A DNA stretch of 64,000 bases from Oleidesulfovibrio alaskensis DSM 16109 (GCF_000482745.1 NZ_AXWQ01000006.1:279092-343091); one strand, 5' to 3'; positions 16,159 to 25,323 are shown, counted from the first letter of the stretch. Numbers and translations: made by a program. Notes: generated by a model from the letters alone, not told the origin.

Positions 16159-18354
16159 ATGTCGGACATCAGGCAGCCCAGACTGACCAGACGGGGCTTT
16201 TTCAAGGCCGCCGGGCTGGCCGCAGCGGCAGGAGCCGGAGCGCCTGTGCTCGGTTCGCTGACACCGGCCGTACGCTCGGCAAAGGCCGCAGACCCCGGTT
16301 TCACCTCACACTATTCCGCCTGCGACATGTGCTTTAATAAATGCGGGGTTATCGCCCGTGTGCAGGAAGGTGTGGTTACCAAACTCGACCCGAACCCCAA
16401 ATTTCTTAAATCGCGCGGCATGCTGTGTGCCCGCGGCAATGCAGGCATTGCTCAGTTGTATGATTCGGACCGGCTGAAATACCCCCTGCTGCGCACCGGA
16501 AAGCGCGGAGAAGGCCGCTGGAAAAGGATTCCGTGGGATGAGGCTCTGGACATGGCGGCCGAACGCATGCAGGAGGTACGCAGCAAGTATACCCCCTGCG
16601 GTATGCTGTTCACTGCCGGAGCGGATCTGCAGTCGCAGTTTGTAAGCCGTTTTGCCGAGGTGTTCGGCTCGTACAACATCACTTCGCACGAATCCCTGTG
16701 CCTGCTTTCCAACAACCGCGCATATCTTGATACCTTCGGCGAGACTCCGTACGCCGACGTGCTTAACAGCCGTTACATCATCATGGCCGGGGCCAACAGG
16801 TTCGAGGCGCTGGTCACCCCCGACTCCATGGACATGATGACCGCCCTGCGCAGCGGCTGCAAACTGGTTGTGCTGGATCCCCGACACACCAAAACGGCAG
16901 CACTGGCAAGTGAATGGCACCCCATACGTCCCGGAACAGACATGGCGTTCATGCTTGCAGTCGCCCATGTCATCATTGCTGAAAAATTATACGATGAAGA
17001 ATGGATACGCGAAAAAACATATGGTCTGGAGCAGCTGGCCGGACATGTGCGGCCCTACACACCGCAATGGGCCGAACAAGAATGCGGCATTCCTGCGCAG
17101 GACATAGCCCGCATGGCCCGGGAACTGGCTGCCGCGGCACCTGCAGCCATGGTGTACCCCGGACGGCGCACATCCGATTACAGCAATTCCACCCAGATCC
17201 GCCGCAGCTTTGCCATAGTCAACGCCCTGCTGGGCAACTGGGATAAACCCGGCGGCCTGCTTGCCGCACGGGCCGTGGGGTTGAAAGGTGTACCCTATGA
17301 TGCCCCGTGGTACGACGAAAACCCCTTTGAACGCGTGGACGCAGGCATTGTTCCGGGCCTGTTTGAACATGACGGCTCGTTTGTACTGACCCGCGAGGCG
17401 GTGCTCAGCGCAGAGCCTTATCCGCTCAAAGGCTGGTTCGTGTACAAGACCAACCCCATGGTCAATGCCCCCGACCGCGCGCGCACCATTGAAATGTGCA
17501 ACGCCATGGACTTCATGGTGGTTGTCGATATCGCCATGAGCGACACCGCCTGCATGGCAGACCTTGTCCTGCCTGCTCCCGGTTATCTTGAAAGACAGGA
17601 CCCGGCATCAGGACTTCAGGGGTCATCGGCCTGCGCCTGTGTGGTGCAGCGCGACCCCGTTGTACCTGCGCTGTACGAATCGCGCCCCGTGTTTGAAATA
17701 GTCAAGGAACTGGCCGGAAGGCTTGATCTGGCGGAATACTTTGACTTCACCATAGAAGAATACCGCGCGAAACAGCTTGCCGACCTGCCGGATGCCCCGC
17801 AGGCTCTTGAGCGTGACGGCGTGTATTACAACCCCAGCAAGGTCTACGGCATATACGAAGACCGCATATACAAAACATTCAGCCACAAAATAGAGCTGTA
17901 CAACCAGCGGTACGAAAGCATGGGGCTGGACCCCATGCCCGTCTACACGCCCCCTGCCGCAGCGCCGCAGGGCCGATTCAGGCTGATCATCGGACGCAAC
18001 GCCTGTGTCACGCACGGTTCCACCAACAACAATGCCCTGATTCACGAACTGGTACCCGAAAACACCCTGTGGATTCATCCGCAATCAGCAACGCCGCTGG
18101 GCATACGCGACGGCGACATGGTCGAAGTTTCGTCGCCTGCGGGCAAAGGCACCATAAAGGCGGAAGTCACCGAACGCATCCGCCCCGACTGTGTGTACAT
18201 GCTCACAGGCTTCGGCACCATTTCTGACGGCCTGAGCCGTATCAAAGGTGTGGGAGCCAGCATAGCCGCCCTGCTGGAAGGGCACTATGACAGTGTTTCC
18301 GGCAATGCCGCCATGCACGAAACCTTTGTATCCGTCAGCGGGAGGGCATCATGA
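16159..18354 (+). CDS. Molybdopterin oxidoreductase catalytic subunit (PhsA/PsrA-like)
   Basis: A 731-residue DMSO-reductase-family enzyme with a twin-arginine signal (LTRRGFFKAAG, residues 9-19), so it is folded with cofactor and exported. A [4Fe-4S] site is formed by Cys55, Cys58, Cys62 and Cys90. The residue expected to bind Mo is Cys181 (SHESLC), as in thiosulfate and polysulfide reductases; arsenate reductases and formate dehydrogenases are also in this family. The C-terminal domain has GRNACVTHGSTNNN. I chose the ATG at 16159 with AGGAGG upstream. Together with the Fe-S and cytochrome b subunits and the two rhodanese proteins, this suggests respiratory reduction or oxidation of a sulfur compound such as thiosulfate, polysulfide or tetrathionate. 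The substrate is inferred from neighbours. Confidence 0.8.
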   Translation: MSDIRQPRLTRRGFFKAAGLAAAAGAGAPVLGSLTPAVRSAKAADPGFTSHYSACDMCFNKCGVIARVQEGVVTKLDPNPKFLKSRGMLCARGNAGIAQLYDSDRLKYPLLRTGKRGEGRWKRIPWDEALDMAAERMQEVRSKYTPCGMLFTAGADLQSQFVSRFAEVFGSYNITSHESLCLLSNNRAYLDTFGETPYADVLNSRYIIMAGANRFEALVTPDSMDMMTALRSGCKLVVLDPRHTKTAALASEWHPIRPGTDMAFMLAVAHVIIAEKLYDEEWIREKTYGLEQLAGHVRPYTPQWAEQECGIPAQDIARMARELAAAAPAAMVYPGRRTSDYSNSTQIRRSFAIVNALLGNWDKPGGLLAARAVGLKGVPYDAPWYDENPFERVDAGIVPGLFEHDGSFVLTREAVLSAEPYPLKGWFVYKTNPMVNAPDRARTIEMCNAMDFMVVVDIAMSDTACMADLVLPAPGYLERQDPASGLQGSSACACVVQRDPVVPALYESRPVFEIVKELAGRLDLAEYFDFTIEEYRAKQLADLPDAPQALERDGVYYNPSKVYGIYEDRIYKTFSHKIELYNQRYESMGLDPMPVYTPPAAAPQGRFRLIIGRNACVTHGSTNNNALIHELVPENTLWIHPQSATPLGIRDGDMVEVSSPAGKGTIKAEVTERIRPDCVYMLTGFGTISDGLSRIKGVGASIAALLEGHYDSVSGNAAMHETFVSVSGRAS

Positions 18355-19193
18355 CCCAGCAGTTCGCCATGGTTATCGATTCCGCCAGATGCATCGACTG
18401 CAAAGCGTGCGTGGTTTCCTGCAAAGTGGCAAACAATGTTCCGGCAGGATTCTCACGCAACTGGATCAAAGCAGACGGACCGGTGGTCAAGGCGGGAAAA
18501 GGGCCTTTCGGGCATTTCCAGCCGGGCGCGTGCATGCACTGCGAATCTCCCACCTGCGTGGAAGCCTGCCCCACAGGCGCCACATGGAAAGACAGGGAGA
18601 CCGGCATAGTGGAAATAGACCCCGCACTGTGCATCGGCTGCGGCAACTGCATTCCTGCATGCCCGTACGGGGCGCGCTTCCGTAATCCGCAAAAGCGCAT
18701 TGCCGACAAGTGCAACTACTGCCCCGAACGCCGTGCCGCCGGACTGCCCCCCGCATGTGTGGACACATGCCCCACCAAGGCGCGGGTGTTCGGCGATATT
18801 CTGAACCCCGAAACAGAAGCCGCACGGCTGCTTACCCGCAACAGCGGCCATGTGACGCAGCTGATACACGAAAAAAGCAACACGGCACCGCACATGTACT
18901 ATGTCGGCGGCACCGCACCCGCAGGCTGGATGCATGAAGCAAAGGCTCCGGCATCCATGCGCGCGCTTACCGGTGTTGTGGCACCGGGAGTCAAGGGACT
19001 GGTGGCGCTTTCGGGCCTGGGCGTACTGGTTATGCTGGGCAGGCAGCTGCTGGACAGCAGAAAATCAGGCGACGGAGGCCACGACCGGCCACACGCGTCC
19101 GGCAGTAATGCGTCCGGCAGCAGTGCTTCCGGCAGCAATACATCCGGCACACAACACTCTGCGCCGGCAGACACCGAAGACAGCAGGGAGTAG
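18351..19193 (+). CDS. Electron-transfer subunit with four [4Fe-4S] clusters (PhsB/NrfC-like)
   Basis: A 280-residue ferredoxin-like subunit. Four cysteine groups can be seen: CIDCKACVVSC, CMHCESPTCVEAC, CIGCGNCIPAC and CNYCPER...CVDTC, giving sites for four cubane clusters. Near residues 205-230 there is one hydrophobic segment (LVALSGLGVLVML), which would anchor the C-terminus in the membrane. A low-complexity tail rich in Ala, Ser, Gly and Asn follows, encoded by four 15-bp tandem repeats (19095-19154). Its start overlaps the stop of the catalytic subunit. It passes electrons between the Mo subunit and the cytochrome b subunit. No signal peptide of its own is visible; co-export with the Tat substrate is usual. 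Confidence 0.85.
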   Translation: MTQQFAMVIDSARCIDCKACVVSCKVANNVPAGFSRNWIKADGPVVKAGKGPFGHFQPGACMHCESPTCVEACPTGATWKDRETGIVEIDPALCIGCGNCIPACPYGARFRNPQKRIADKCNYCPERRAAGLPPACVDTCPTKARVFGDILNPETEAARLLTRNSGHVTQLIHEKSNTAPHMYYVGGTAPAGWMHEAKAPASMRALTGVVAPGVKGLVALSGLGVLVMLGRQLLDSRKSGDGGHDRPHASGSNASGSSASGSNTSGTQHSAPADTEDSRE

Positions 19194-19202
19194 GAGGACG
19201 CC

Positions 19203-19922
19203 ATGAACAGAACATACAAGCGCCATGACCGCTCCGACATAGCCATACACTGGTTCAACGCCCTGTGCTGGCTGCTGCTGCTTGTCAGCGGGCTGGGGCT
19301 GATCAGCAACCCCGCTCTGAATCCGCTGGGAGAACGCCTGCCGGCGGCACTGCGCGCTTTTGCCGGCGGCGGAGGCAACCTGCTGGTCTTTCACGAAGCC
19401 GTGGGAATAGGCTGGATAACTTCCTTTGTGCTGTACCTTGTACTCAACCCGCGCGGCGCACTTTTCTTTCTGAAAGAGATCTTCAGCGTGAGTCCTGCGC
19501 GGGACATGACGTGGATGCTGCGCAAGATGGTGCTTATGACCGCAGGCGAAAAAGCCCTGCGCCGTCTCGGACAGCCTGCCGATCTGCCGCCTCAGGGCTT
19601 TTACAACATGGGGCAGAAAGGATTCGCGCAGGTGGCCGTCATCGGCGGGCTGGTCATCGCCGCCACCGGACTGGTGATGGTGTTTTCCGACGCGGGACCG
19701 GTCACGCCGTCCGCAGCGCTTACAGGCTGGGCGGTAACGCTGCACTATCTTGCTGTGGGTGTGGTTCTGGCAGGTCTGCTGGTGCACATATACATGGCGG
19801 CCATATCACCGGAAGAACGGCCGGGGTTCCGCTCCATGTTCACCGGCGTGGTGCCCGAAGATTATGCAAAGCATCACCACCGGCTGTGGTACGACCGCGT
19901 GGCCCGTCATACGCAGGAATAA
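19203..19922 (+). CDS. Cytochrome b subunit (formate dehydrogenase gamma-like)
   Basis: A 239-residue membrane protein with about four hydrophobic helices. Histidines suited to bind b haems lie in IAIHWFNALCW, VFHEAVG, ALTGWAVTLHYLAV and LLVHIYMAAI. This is the cytochrome b561/FdhI pattern of quinone-linked respiratory enzymes. It anchors the catalytic and Fe-S subunits and exchanges electrons with menaquinone. It is preceded by AGGAGG nine bases after the Fe-S gene and followed 63 bases later by the first rhodanese gene. Confidence 0.8.
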   Translation: MNRTYKRHDRSDIAIHWFNALCWLLLLVSGLGLISNPALNPLGERLPAALRAFAGGGGNLLVFHEAVGIGWITSFVLYLVLNPRGALFFLKEIFSVSPARDMTWMLRKMVLMTAGEKALRRLGQPADLPPQGFYNMGQKGFAQVAVIGGLVIAATGLVMVFSDAGPVTPSAALTGWAVTLHYLAVGVVLAGLLVHIYMAAISPEERPGFRSMFTGVVPEDYAKHHHRLWYDRVARHTQE

Positions 19923-19985
19923 CCATCCGGCGGCGCAGGTAAAGCCGCCTGCCGCCGGACACACAGTAACAGGAGAGAATCTGCA

Positions 19986-21077
19986 ATGAAAACGATGCGC
20001 AAACCGTTGCTGACAACGCTGATGCTCATGCTGGGGCTTATGCTGCTTTCCGGATGTGCGGCACAGCAGCCCCGCGAACCGTGGATGATAAATGACATCG
20101 TTGATGTGGAGTACGTGGCGCAGTACGTCAAGGTACCCCATCCCGAAAATGTCATGATCATCGATTCGCGCCCGTACGAGGCAAAGTTCGTCAAAGGATA
20201 CATTCCCACTGCCGTCAGCATTCCCGACACGCAGTTTGAAAAACATGCCGACAGGCTGCCGGCCGATAAAAATGCTCTGCTTATTTTCTACTGCGGCGGC
20301 TGGCAGTGCAAGCTCTCGCACAAATCCGCCCGTAAAGCCATGGATATGGGCTACACCAATGTAAAGGTGTTTGCCGCCGGATACCCCGCATGGCTGGAAA
20401 GCGGCCGCGTACCGGCGCTGGGGCTTGAAGCGCTGCACGACATGCTTGCTTCCGGCGCGGACTATATGCTCATAGATTCCCGCCCCGTGCAGAAGTATCT
20501 CGAAGGCACCATCCCTTCGGCCATATCTGTGCCGGACAGCAGGTTTGACGCCAAGAAGGGACTGCTGCCCGCCGATAAAAACACGCCGCTCATATTCTTC
20601 TGCGGCGGACTCAAGTGTCCCCTCAGCCACAAGTCGGCGGCCAAGGCGCAGGCACTGGGCTACACCAGCGTGTGGATAGCCGAAGAAGGCGAACCCGGCT
20701 GGAAAGCCCTTTACGGCGGCGGACAGGCCGTAGCCGTCCAGTCCGGCGGAGAAGAAGGCTCCATCGACGCGGAGCAGTTTAAAACCATCATGGCGGAGTC
20801 TCCCGGCAGCATCATGGTGGTGGATGTGCGCGACCCGGACGAGTTCAATGCGGGCCATATGAAAGGAGCCGTCAACATCCCTGTGGACAGGCTTGAAAAA
20901 GAAATAGCCGCCCTGCCCGCAGATAAGCCCGTGGTCTTTGTATGCGCCACAGGCGCCCGCAGCGGCGAAGCCTACTACATGACCCGCGACCTGCGGCCGG
21001 AAATAAAAGACGTCTTCTATCTTGAAGCCGAAACCACCTATCATAAGGATGGCAGCTTCGACATAACGGTACCCTAA
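19986..21077 (+). CDS. Triple-rhodanese lipoprotein
   Basis: A 363-residue exported protein with a lipobox (LLSGC, Cys24). It has three rhodanese domains: about 35-140, 145-245 and 258-355. The third has the classical active loop CATGARS (Cys320, Arg325). The first two share an unusual loop, CGGWQCKLSHKS (Cys103, Cys108) and CGGLKCPLSHKS (Cys206, Cys211), with paired cysteines that could carry persulfide and resolve it as a disulfide. Rhodaneses transfer sulfane sulfur. Placed in a molybdopterin oxidoreductase operon, it probably takes or delivers sulfur to that enzyme on the outer face of the membrane. Domains 1 and 2 are clearly duplicates of each other. Confidence 0.8.
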   Translation: MKTMRKPLLTTLMLMLGLMLLSGCAAQQPREPWMINDIVDVEYVAQYVKVPHPENVMIIDSRPYEAKFVKGYIPTAVSIPDTQFEKHADRLPADKNALLIFYCGGWQCKLSHKSARKAMDMGYTNVKVFAAGYPAWLESGRVPALGLEALHDMLASGADYMLIDSRPVQKYLEGTIPSAISVPDSRFDAKKGLLPADKNTPLIFFCGGLKCPLSHKSAAKAQALGYTSVWIAEEGEPGWKALYGGGQAVAVQSGGEEGSIDAEQFKTIMAESPGSIMVVDVRDPDEFNAGHMKGAVNIPVDRLEKEIAALPADKPVVFVCATGARSGEAYYMTRDLRPEIKDVFYLEAETTYHKDGSFDITVP

Positions 21078-21133
21078 CCTCATGCCGCGCGGCGGGAATG
21101 CATTCCCGCCGCGCGCACCGTGCCGGAGGCAGC

Positions 21134-22339
21134 ATGTCCGTAATCCGGTCTTTCCCCTTCTGCCGCACATCCATGCGCCGCAGTCCGCACAACGTCCTTG
21201 CACCGGCATATGTGCTGCTGGCCCTGTGCTGCCTGCACATGTCCGCCGCGGCACAACCGCCGGTGCCGCCTCAGCAGCCCGCATTATCCGCTCATGCTCC
21301 CGGCGCAGCACCGGAAAACAACACCACCCGCACCGAACCTCACTGGCACAAAACCATGCGCCTGCAGGCCGCCGAACACGGCTACAGACTGCTTGATCTG
21401 GACGCCGTGGACTCGCTGCCCGAAAACACACTGCTGCTGGATGTGCGCCCCGATTACGAATTTGCCGCAGGACATGTACCCGGTGCGGTCAACATGGAAT
21501 TCGACCCCGGCGACACGGATTCGCTTTCCGCGGAAAAAACCCTGCAGCTTCAGCAGACGCTGGGGCCGGACAAAGAACGCATGGTTGTCATCTACTGCCG
21601 CAGCTTCCGCTGCCTGCGCAGCGGGGCGGCGGCAAAGGCCGCTGCGCGTCTGGGCTACACCAATGTATGGCGTGTGGTGGAAGGATACTTCGGCTGGCTG
21701 GAGCAGCACCGGCCCGACCACAGCGGCAGAGCGGACGGCTGTTCGGACAGGCGCACGACACAGGCCCGCACCCTGCCCGACCACGGTCTGGCCATACTGG
21801 GCGGTGATGCGGACCGGCGTATTCTGGGATTGCCCGCCGGAGCACATACGGTACGGCTGGAAGAGATTCCCTGCGATGTGCTGGTGGTTCTGTTTTTCAA
21901 CACACACTGCACGCAGTGCCGCGAGCAGATGCAGCAACTGGAACATCTGGCCCGTACCGTGAACAGCCGTGCGGCAACACAAAGCCACCGGGCGGTGGCC
22001 TTTGCAGGTATCGGCGTGCGGGAATCAAAACGTACTCTGGCAAGACTGCGCCGCAAACAGGTGCACGCTGTCCCGCTTTTCGCCGACCCCGATGCCTCGC
22101 TGTTTGCCGCTTCGGGCTTTGCGGGCATACCCGGCGCATGGGTCATAGGCCCCGCCGGCGGCAAAGCAACGGACAGCCCGCAGACAGGCGGCAGAGCGGT
22201 GCTGCTTTCCGTGGCAGGGGACATTGCGCAAAATCCGGAGTTCCGGAGTCTGATTTTCAGGATGACGAACGTACCCGCATGGGGTATAAGCGGGCCTCAC
22301 ACGCAGGAAGCGGCTGCCGCTGCAGAAAAGCCGCGGTAG
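21134..22339 (+). CDS. Rhodanese-thioredoxin fusion, exported
   Basis: A 401-residue protein. A hydrophobic segment near residues 24-40 looks like a signal peptide or anchor. Residues about 85-195 form a rhodanese domain whose loop YCRSFRCLRSG (Cys155, Cys160) resembles the first two domains of the preceding lipoprotein. Residues about 235-390 form a thioredoxin-like redoxin domain with CTQC (259-262) and a GIPGAWVIG loop containing the cis-proline. The combination suggests persulfide transfer followed by thiol-disulfide reduction, and so release of sulfide from carrier sulfur. I chose the ATG at 21134 with GGAGG upstream. It is the last gene of the operon and ends 12 bases before the converging chaperone gene. 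Confidence 0.75.
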   Translation: MSVIRSFPFCRTSMRRSPHNVLAPAYVLLALCCLHMSAAAQPPVPPQQPALSAHAPGAAPENNTTRTEPHWHKTMRLQAAEHGYRLLDLDAVDSLPENTLLLDVRPDYEFAAGHVPGAVNMEFDPGDTDSLSAEKTLQLQQTLGPDKERMVVIYCRSFRCLRSGAAAKAAARLGYTNVWRVVEGYFGWLEQHRPDHSGRADGCSDRRTTQARTLPDHGLAILGGDADRRILGLPAGAHTVRLEEIPCDVLVVLFFNTHCTQCREQMQQLEHLARTVNSRAATQSHRAVAFAGIGVRESKRTLARLRRKQVHAVPLFADPDASLFAASGFAGIPGAWVIGPAGGKATDSPQTGGRAVLLSVAGDIAQNPEFRSLIFRMTNVPAWGISGPHTQEAAAAAEKPR

Positions 22340-22351
22340 AATGCAGGACAG

Positions 22352-23020
22352 TTACTGCACCCGCAGCGATGCCACCAGATTAAGCACGGCCAGCAGCACC
22401 TGTGCAGCCGCGGCATACACCCCCGTGGTATCGGCTCTGCACACGGCAAGACGCAGACGGCGTGTCCACGGCAGCAGCACACCGGCGGCGAAATCGGCCG
22501 CCGCATCCTGTGCTGCCGTATCTGCCTCGTTCCATGCGCGCGAAAGCAGATAGTACAGGTATTCCAGCTCAATGCACAGGTGGTCGGGCGGTTCGTTGGC
22601 AGAAACAGCCCGCTCCAGCCCGGCGGCCTGCAGGCGTTTCTGCATGGCCAGAGCCGCAGCCCCCATCATGCGCGGTTCCACGCCGTCCGCCGGGTCGGGA
22701 TACAGAGATTCATAAGGCAGTGCGGGGGCGCCGGCTTTATCATTGATGAACAGGCGGACATGTTCCGCCTGCAGGGCATCGCAGAATGCCGCGGCATCAG
22801 AACTGCCGTCTGCGGCGGGCAGGCGGGCTTGCAGAGCGGCAAGGGCATCAGTAAGGTGGGCCGCCTGTGCGGGCAGTGTGCCGAACCTTCCGGAAAGGTT
22901 TTCACGGCACAGTTCAGCGCAGCGTTGCGAATCCAGCCCCCTGAACAGGGCATCGGCCAGCTCCAACGCATCCAATACGGACTGCCGGAACGCGGCATTC
23001 TCAGCGGGGTACGGACTCAT
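22352..23020 (-). CDS. TorD/DmsD-family redox enzyme chaperone
   Basis: A 222-residue all-helical protein. It carries the family signature in order: EHVRLFI, LPYESLY and EPPDHLCIELEYLYYL. Such chaperones bind the Tat signal of a molybdoenzyme and hold it until the cofactor is inserted. The gene lies next to the operon for a Tat-exported molybdopterin enzyme, on the opposite strand and converging with it, which supports that pairing. AGGAGG precedes the ATG at 23020. It is divergent from the CsoR-like regulator with a 91-base spacer, so both may be controlled from the same region. Confidence 0.8.
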   Translation of the reverse strand: MSPYPAENAAFRQSVLDALELADALFRGLDSQRCAELCRENLSGRFGTLPAQAAHLTDALAALQARLPAADGSSDAAAFCDALQAEHVRLFINDKAGAPALPYESLYPDPADGVEPRMMGAAALAMQKRLQAAGLERAVSANEPPDHLCIELEYLYYLLSRAWNEADTAAQDAAADFAAGVLLPWTRRLRLAVCRADTTGVYAAAAQVLLAVLNLVASLRVQ

Positions 23021-23111
23021 GCGGCAACCTCCTGAAAAAAATAAAGACACCGTGTGCACTGACAGTACGTCAGCTGCGCACGAGGGGCAACAGATTACCG
23101 GGGCACAGAAA

Positions 23112-23402
23112 ATGGAAGAAATCAATACCGAGCAGGAACAGATAAAAAAGAACGTCATCCAGCGCATGAAGCGCGTGGAAGGACAGATACGCGGCATACA
23201 GCGCATGATTGAAGAAGGTAAAGAATGCGAAGACATTCTGGTGCAGGTGCGCGCCGCGCGCTCGGCGCTGCAGTCGGCCAGCCGTCTGATACTCAAACGC
23301 TATCTGCTCAAATGCCATATCGATTCGCTGCGCAACAGCGACGATCCCACCGAACCGCTTGATAAAGTCATCGACGTGCTTTCCCACTATGTGGAAAGCT
23401 AG
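23112..23402 (+). CDS. CsoR/CstR-family repressor, probably sulfane-sulfur sensing
   Basis: A 96-residue all-alpha CsoR-family regulator (RMKRVEGQIRGIQRMIEEG at the N-terminus). In copper sensors the ligands are Cys, His and Cys with spacings 25 and 4. Here the positions hold Cys39, Tyr64 and Cys68. The copper-binding histidine is therefore replaced, while the two cysteines 29 apart, used by CstR to form per- or polysulfide bridges, remain. Together with two neighbouring rhodanese genes this points to sensing of sulfane sulfur. The likely target is the palindrome in the promoter at 15602-15630. The start is the ATG at 23112. The ribosome binding site is weak, and an in-frame ATG at 23019 overlaps the divergent gene. 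Confidence 0.8.
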   Translation: MEEINTEQEQIKKNVIQRMKRVEGQIRGIQRMIEEGKECEDILVQVRAARSALQSASRLILKRYLLKCHIDSLRNSDDPTEPLDKVIDVLSHYVES

Positions 23403-23421
23403 CTGCCGGTACTGTATCTGC

Positions 23422-23454
23422 AACGCGGCCTGCCTTTGCGGGCCGCGTTTTTTT
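23422..23454 (+). terminator. Terminator after the CsoR-like gene
   Basis: Nine-bp stem AACGCGGCC/GGCCGCGTT (23422-23430, 23441-23449) followed by seven T. Confidence 0.85.
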
Positions 23455-23475
23455 ATGCCCCGCACAGGACACAGC

Positions 23476-23502
23476 AAAAAAAAAGCCCCCGCAAGCGGGG
23501 GC
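23476..23502 (-). terminator. Terminator of the proVWX operon
   Basis: On the minus strand an eight-bp GC stem (GCCCCCGC/GCGGGGGC, 23485-23502) is followed by nine T (complement of 23476-23484). It lies 44 bases after the proX stop. Confidence 0.85.
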
Positions 23503-23545
23503 CTGTATCCGGCGGCACGGCAGACAAAACAGCTGCCTGCCGGTG

Positions 23546-24385
23546 CTACTGCTTCCAGGAAGCAACAAGTTCGGGGTACTTTTTCATAAAGCGTCTGGCG
23601 TTTTCCAGCGGAGTGCCGCCTTCCTGATTCCAGGCCATCAGCTCCTGCAGCTGCTCGGGCGTGTCATAGCGGAAGCTATCCAGAAACGCGTAGACTTCAG
23701 GCTTGTCGGACTTGAGACCGGCACGCACAACGGTATTGATGTGTTCAGCCTCGCCCAGAACACCCTTGGGGTCTTCAAGGTATCTCAACTTCCACTTGCC
23801 GAACATCCAGTGAGGAGACCACGCGGTGACCACAACCCACTTGTCGCGGCGGATGGCATCACTCAGCGCGGCGGTCATGGTGGCACCGCTGCCTTCCACC
23901 AGTTCCATTTTATCCAGCCCGTAAGCGTCCATGACTTCTTCAGAGAGCTTCATCAGGCCGGCACCGGGATCAATGCCGATGATTTTACCGTCAAATTTGT
24001 CGGCGTTGGCGTTCAGTTCGGCTATGGACTGCACGGTGACATATTCGGGAACAGCCCAGCCCAGGCGGGCGCCGCCCACTATGGTGCCCAGGTCTTCAAC
24101 CTTGTTGCCTACCTTTTTCAGATAATCGCCGTGGGTTACCGGCAGCCATGCGGTAACCATGCCGTCCATGTCGCCCGTAGAAACAGCCATCCACATGGCA
24201 GCAGCACCCACAGGGGTGATCTCCACCTCGTATCCCATGTCTTCCAGCGCGGCTTTGGCCAGATTGGTGCTGGCTGTGGCGCAGTCCCATTCCACATAAG
24301 CAAGATTGACCTTGCCCTTGGAAGCCGCCCACGCGGGGGTGGCAACAACAAGACTGAGCATGAGAGCAAAAAGAATTTTCTTCAT
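23546..24385 (-). CDS. proX: Glycine betaine/choline-binding periplasmic protein
   Basis: A 279-residue OpuAC/ProX-type binding protein with a 20-residue signal peptide ending AWA. The mature part has the features of betaine binders: aromatic residues in AYVEWDCAT, AAMWMAVSTGDMDGMVTAWLP and ARLGWAVPEYV, which can form the cation-pi cage. It delivers betaine or a similar quaternary amine to the ProW/ProV transporter. GGAGGAACAC precedes the ATG. It is the last gene of the operon, 98 bases after proW. Import of compatible solutes suits a marine or brackish lifestyle, though the ligand itself is inferred. Confidence 0.85.
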   Translation of the reverse strand: MKKILFALMLSLVVATPAWAASKGKVNLAYVEWDCATASTNLAKAALEDMGYEVEITPVGAAAMWMAVSTGDMDGMVTAWLPVTHGDYLKKVGNKVEDLGTIVGGARLGWAVPEYVTVQSIAELNANADKFDGKIIGIDPGAGLMKLSEEVMDAYGLDKMELVEGSGATMTAALSDAIRRDKWVVVTAWSPHWMFGKWKLRYLEDPKGVLGEAEHINTVVRAGLKSDKPEVYAFLDSFRYDTPEQLQELMAWNQEGGTPLENARRFMKKYPELVASWKQ

Positions 24386-24483
24386 GTGTTCCTCCGGAAT
24401 TACATTCTTACGGAAACAGAATACCCTGCCGGCATCCTGATGAAAGGCCGGACACCACTGCGGAATCCGGCCCGCACCTGCGG

Positions 24484-25323
24484 CTAGCGTCTGGCTGAGC
24501 GCGAGCCGATTTTCTGCAGCAGCCGGTCAAGGCAGATGGCAACGATGACAATGCCGATACCGGCTTCAAAACCGCGGCCCATCTCAAGGCGCTGAATGGC
24601 TTTCCATACTTCGCCGCCAAGACCCTTTGCACCGATCATGGCTGCAATGACCACCATGGACAGCGCCAGCATGACAGTCTGGTTGACACCCGCCATGATG
24701 GTGGGCGCCGCCAGAGGCAGTTCGAGCTTGCGCAGCCGCTGCCAGCGGTTGGTGCCGAAAGCTTCGGCGCACTCCACCAGCTCTACCGGAACCTGCCGGA
24801 TACCAAGGCAGGTAAGCCTGATGACCGGCGGCATGGCGAACACCACAGTGGAAAAAATGGCCGCAACCTTGCCCAGCCCGAAAAACGGAATGGCGGGAAT
24901 AAGATAAACAAAGGCGGGCATGGTCTGCATTACATCGAGTACCGGCATGATAGCACGGTACGCCACTTTATTGATAGCGGCAAAAACACCCAGCGGCAGA
25001 CCGATAAGCACCGCAAGCAGCGTGGCCACAAGCACCAGAGCAATGGTGCTGACCGTGGCGGGCCACAGCCCCATGTTATACACAAGTCCCAGCCCCAGCA
25101 GGGCAAAAAGCCCCAGTCCTCTGCTGCCGGTGCCGCGCCAGGTCAGCAGGGCGACGGCAGGAATGAACAGCCACCACGGTATGAAGGCAAGACCGTGTTC
25201 CAGCACGGAAAGAGCGGCATCGGTAACCGCGGAAAACGCACGGGTTGCGCCGGAGCAGTGCACGACCAGAAAATCAATGACGCTTTCAAGCGTAGCGCCA
25301 ACGGGAATGCGATAATCAATCAT
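24484..25323 (-). CDS. proW: Glycine betaine ABC transporter permease
   Basis: A 279-residue membrane protein with six to seven hydrophobic segments and the permease coupling loop ECAEAFGTNRWQRLRKLELP, the EAA motif that contacts the ATPase. The size fits ProW/OpuAB. Its ATG overlaps the proV stop codon (TAATG), which indicates coupled translation. It forms the inner-membrane channel for the ProX ligand. Confidence 0.85.
   Translation of the reverse strand: MIDYRIPVGATLESVIDFLVVHCSGATRAFSAVTDAALSVLEHGLAFIPWWLFIPAVALLTWRGTGSRGLGLFALLGLGLVYNMGLWPATVSTIALVLVATLLAVLIGLPLGVFAAINKVAYRAIMPVLDVMQTMPAFVYLIPAIPFFGLGKVAAIFSTVVFAMPPVIRLTCLGIRQVPVELVECAEAFGTNRWQRLRKLELPLAAPTIMAGVNQTVMLALSMVVIAAMIGAKGLGGEVWKAIQRLEMGRGFEAGIGIVIVAICLDRLLQKIGSRSARR

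Noticed and set aside
19806..21431. 541-codon open frame on the minus strand over the rhodanese genes
   Set aside because: It is the antisense shadow of two well-supported genes; no ribosome site, and the translation is low-complexity Gly/Val/Arg-rich with no recognisable motif.
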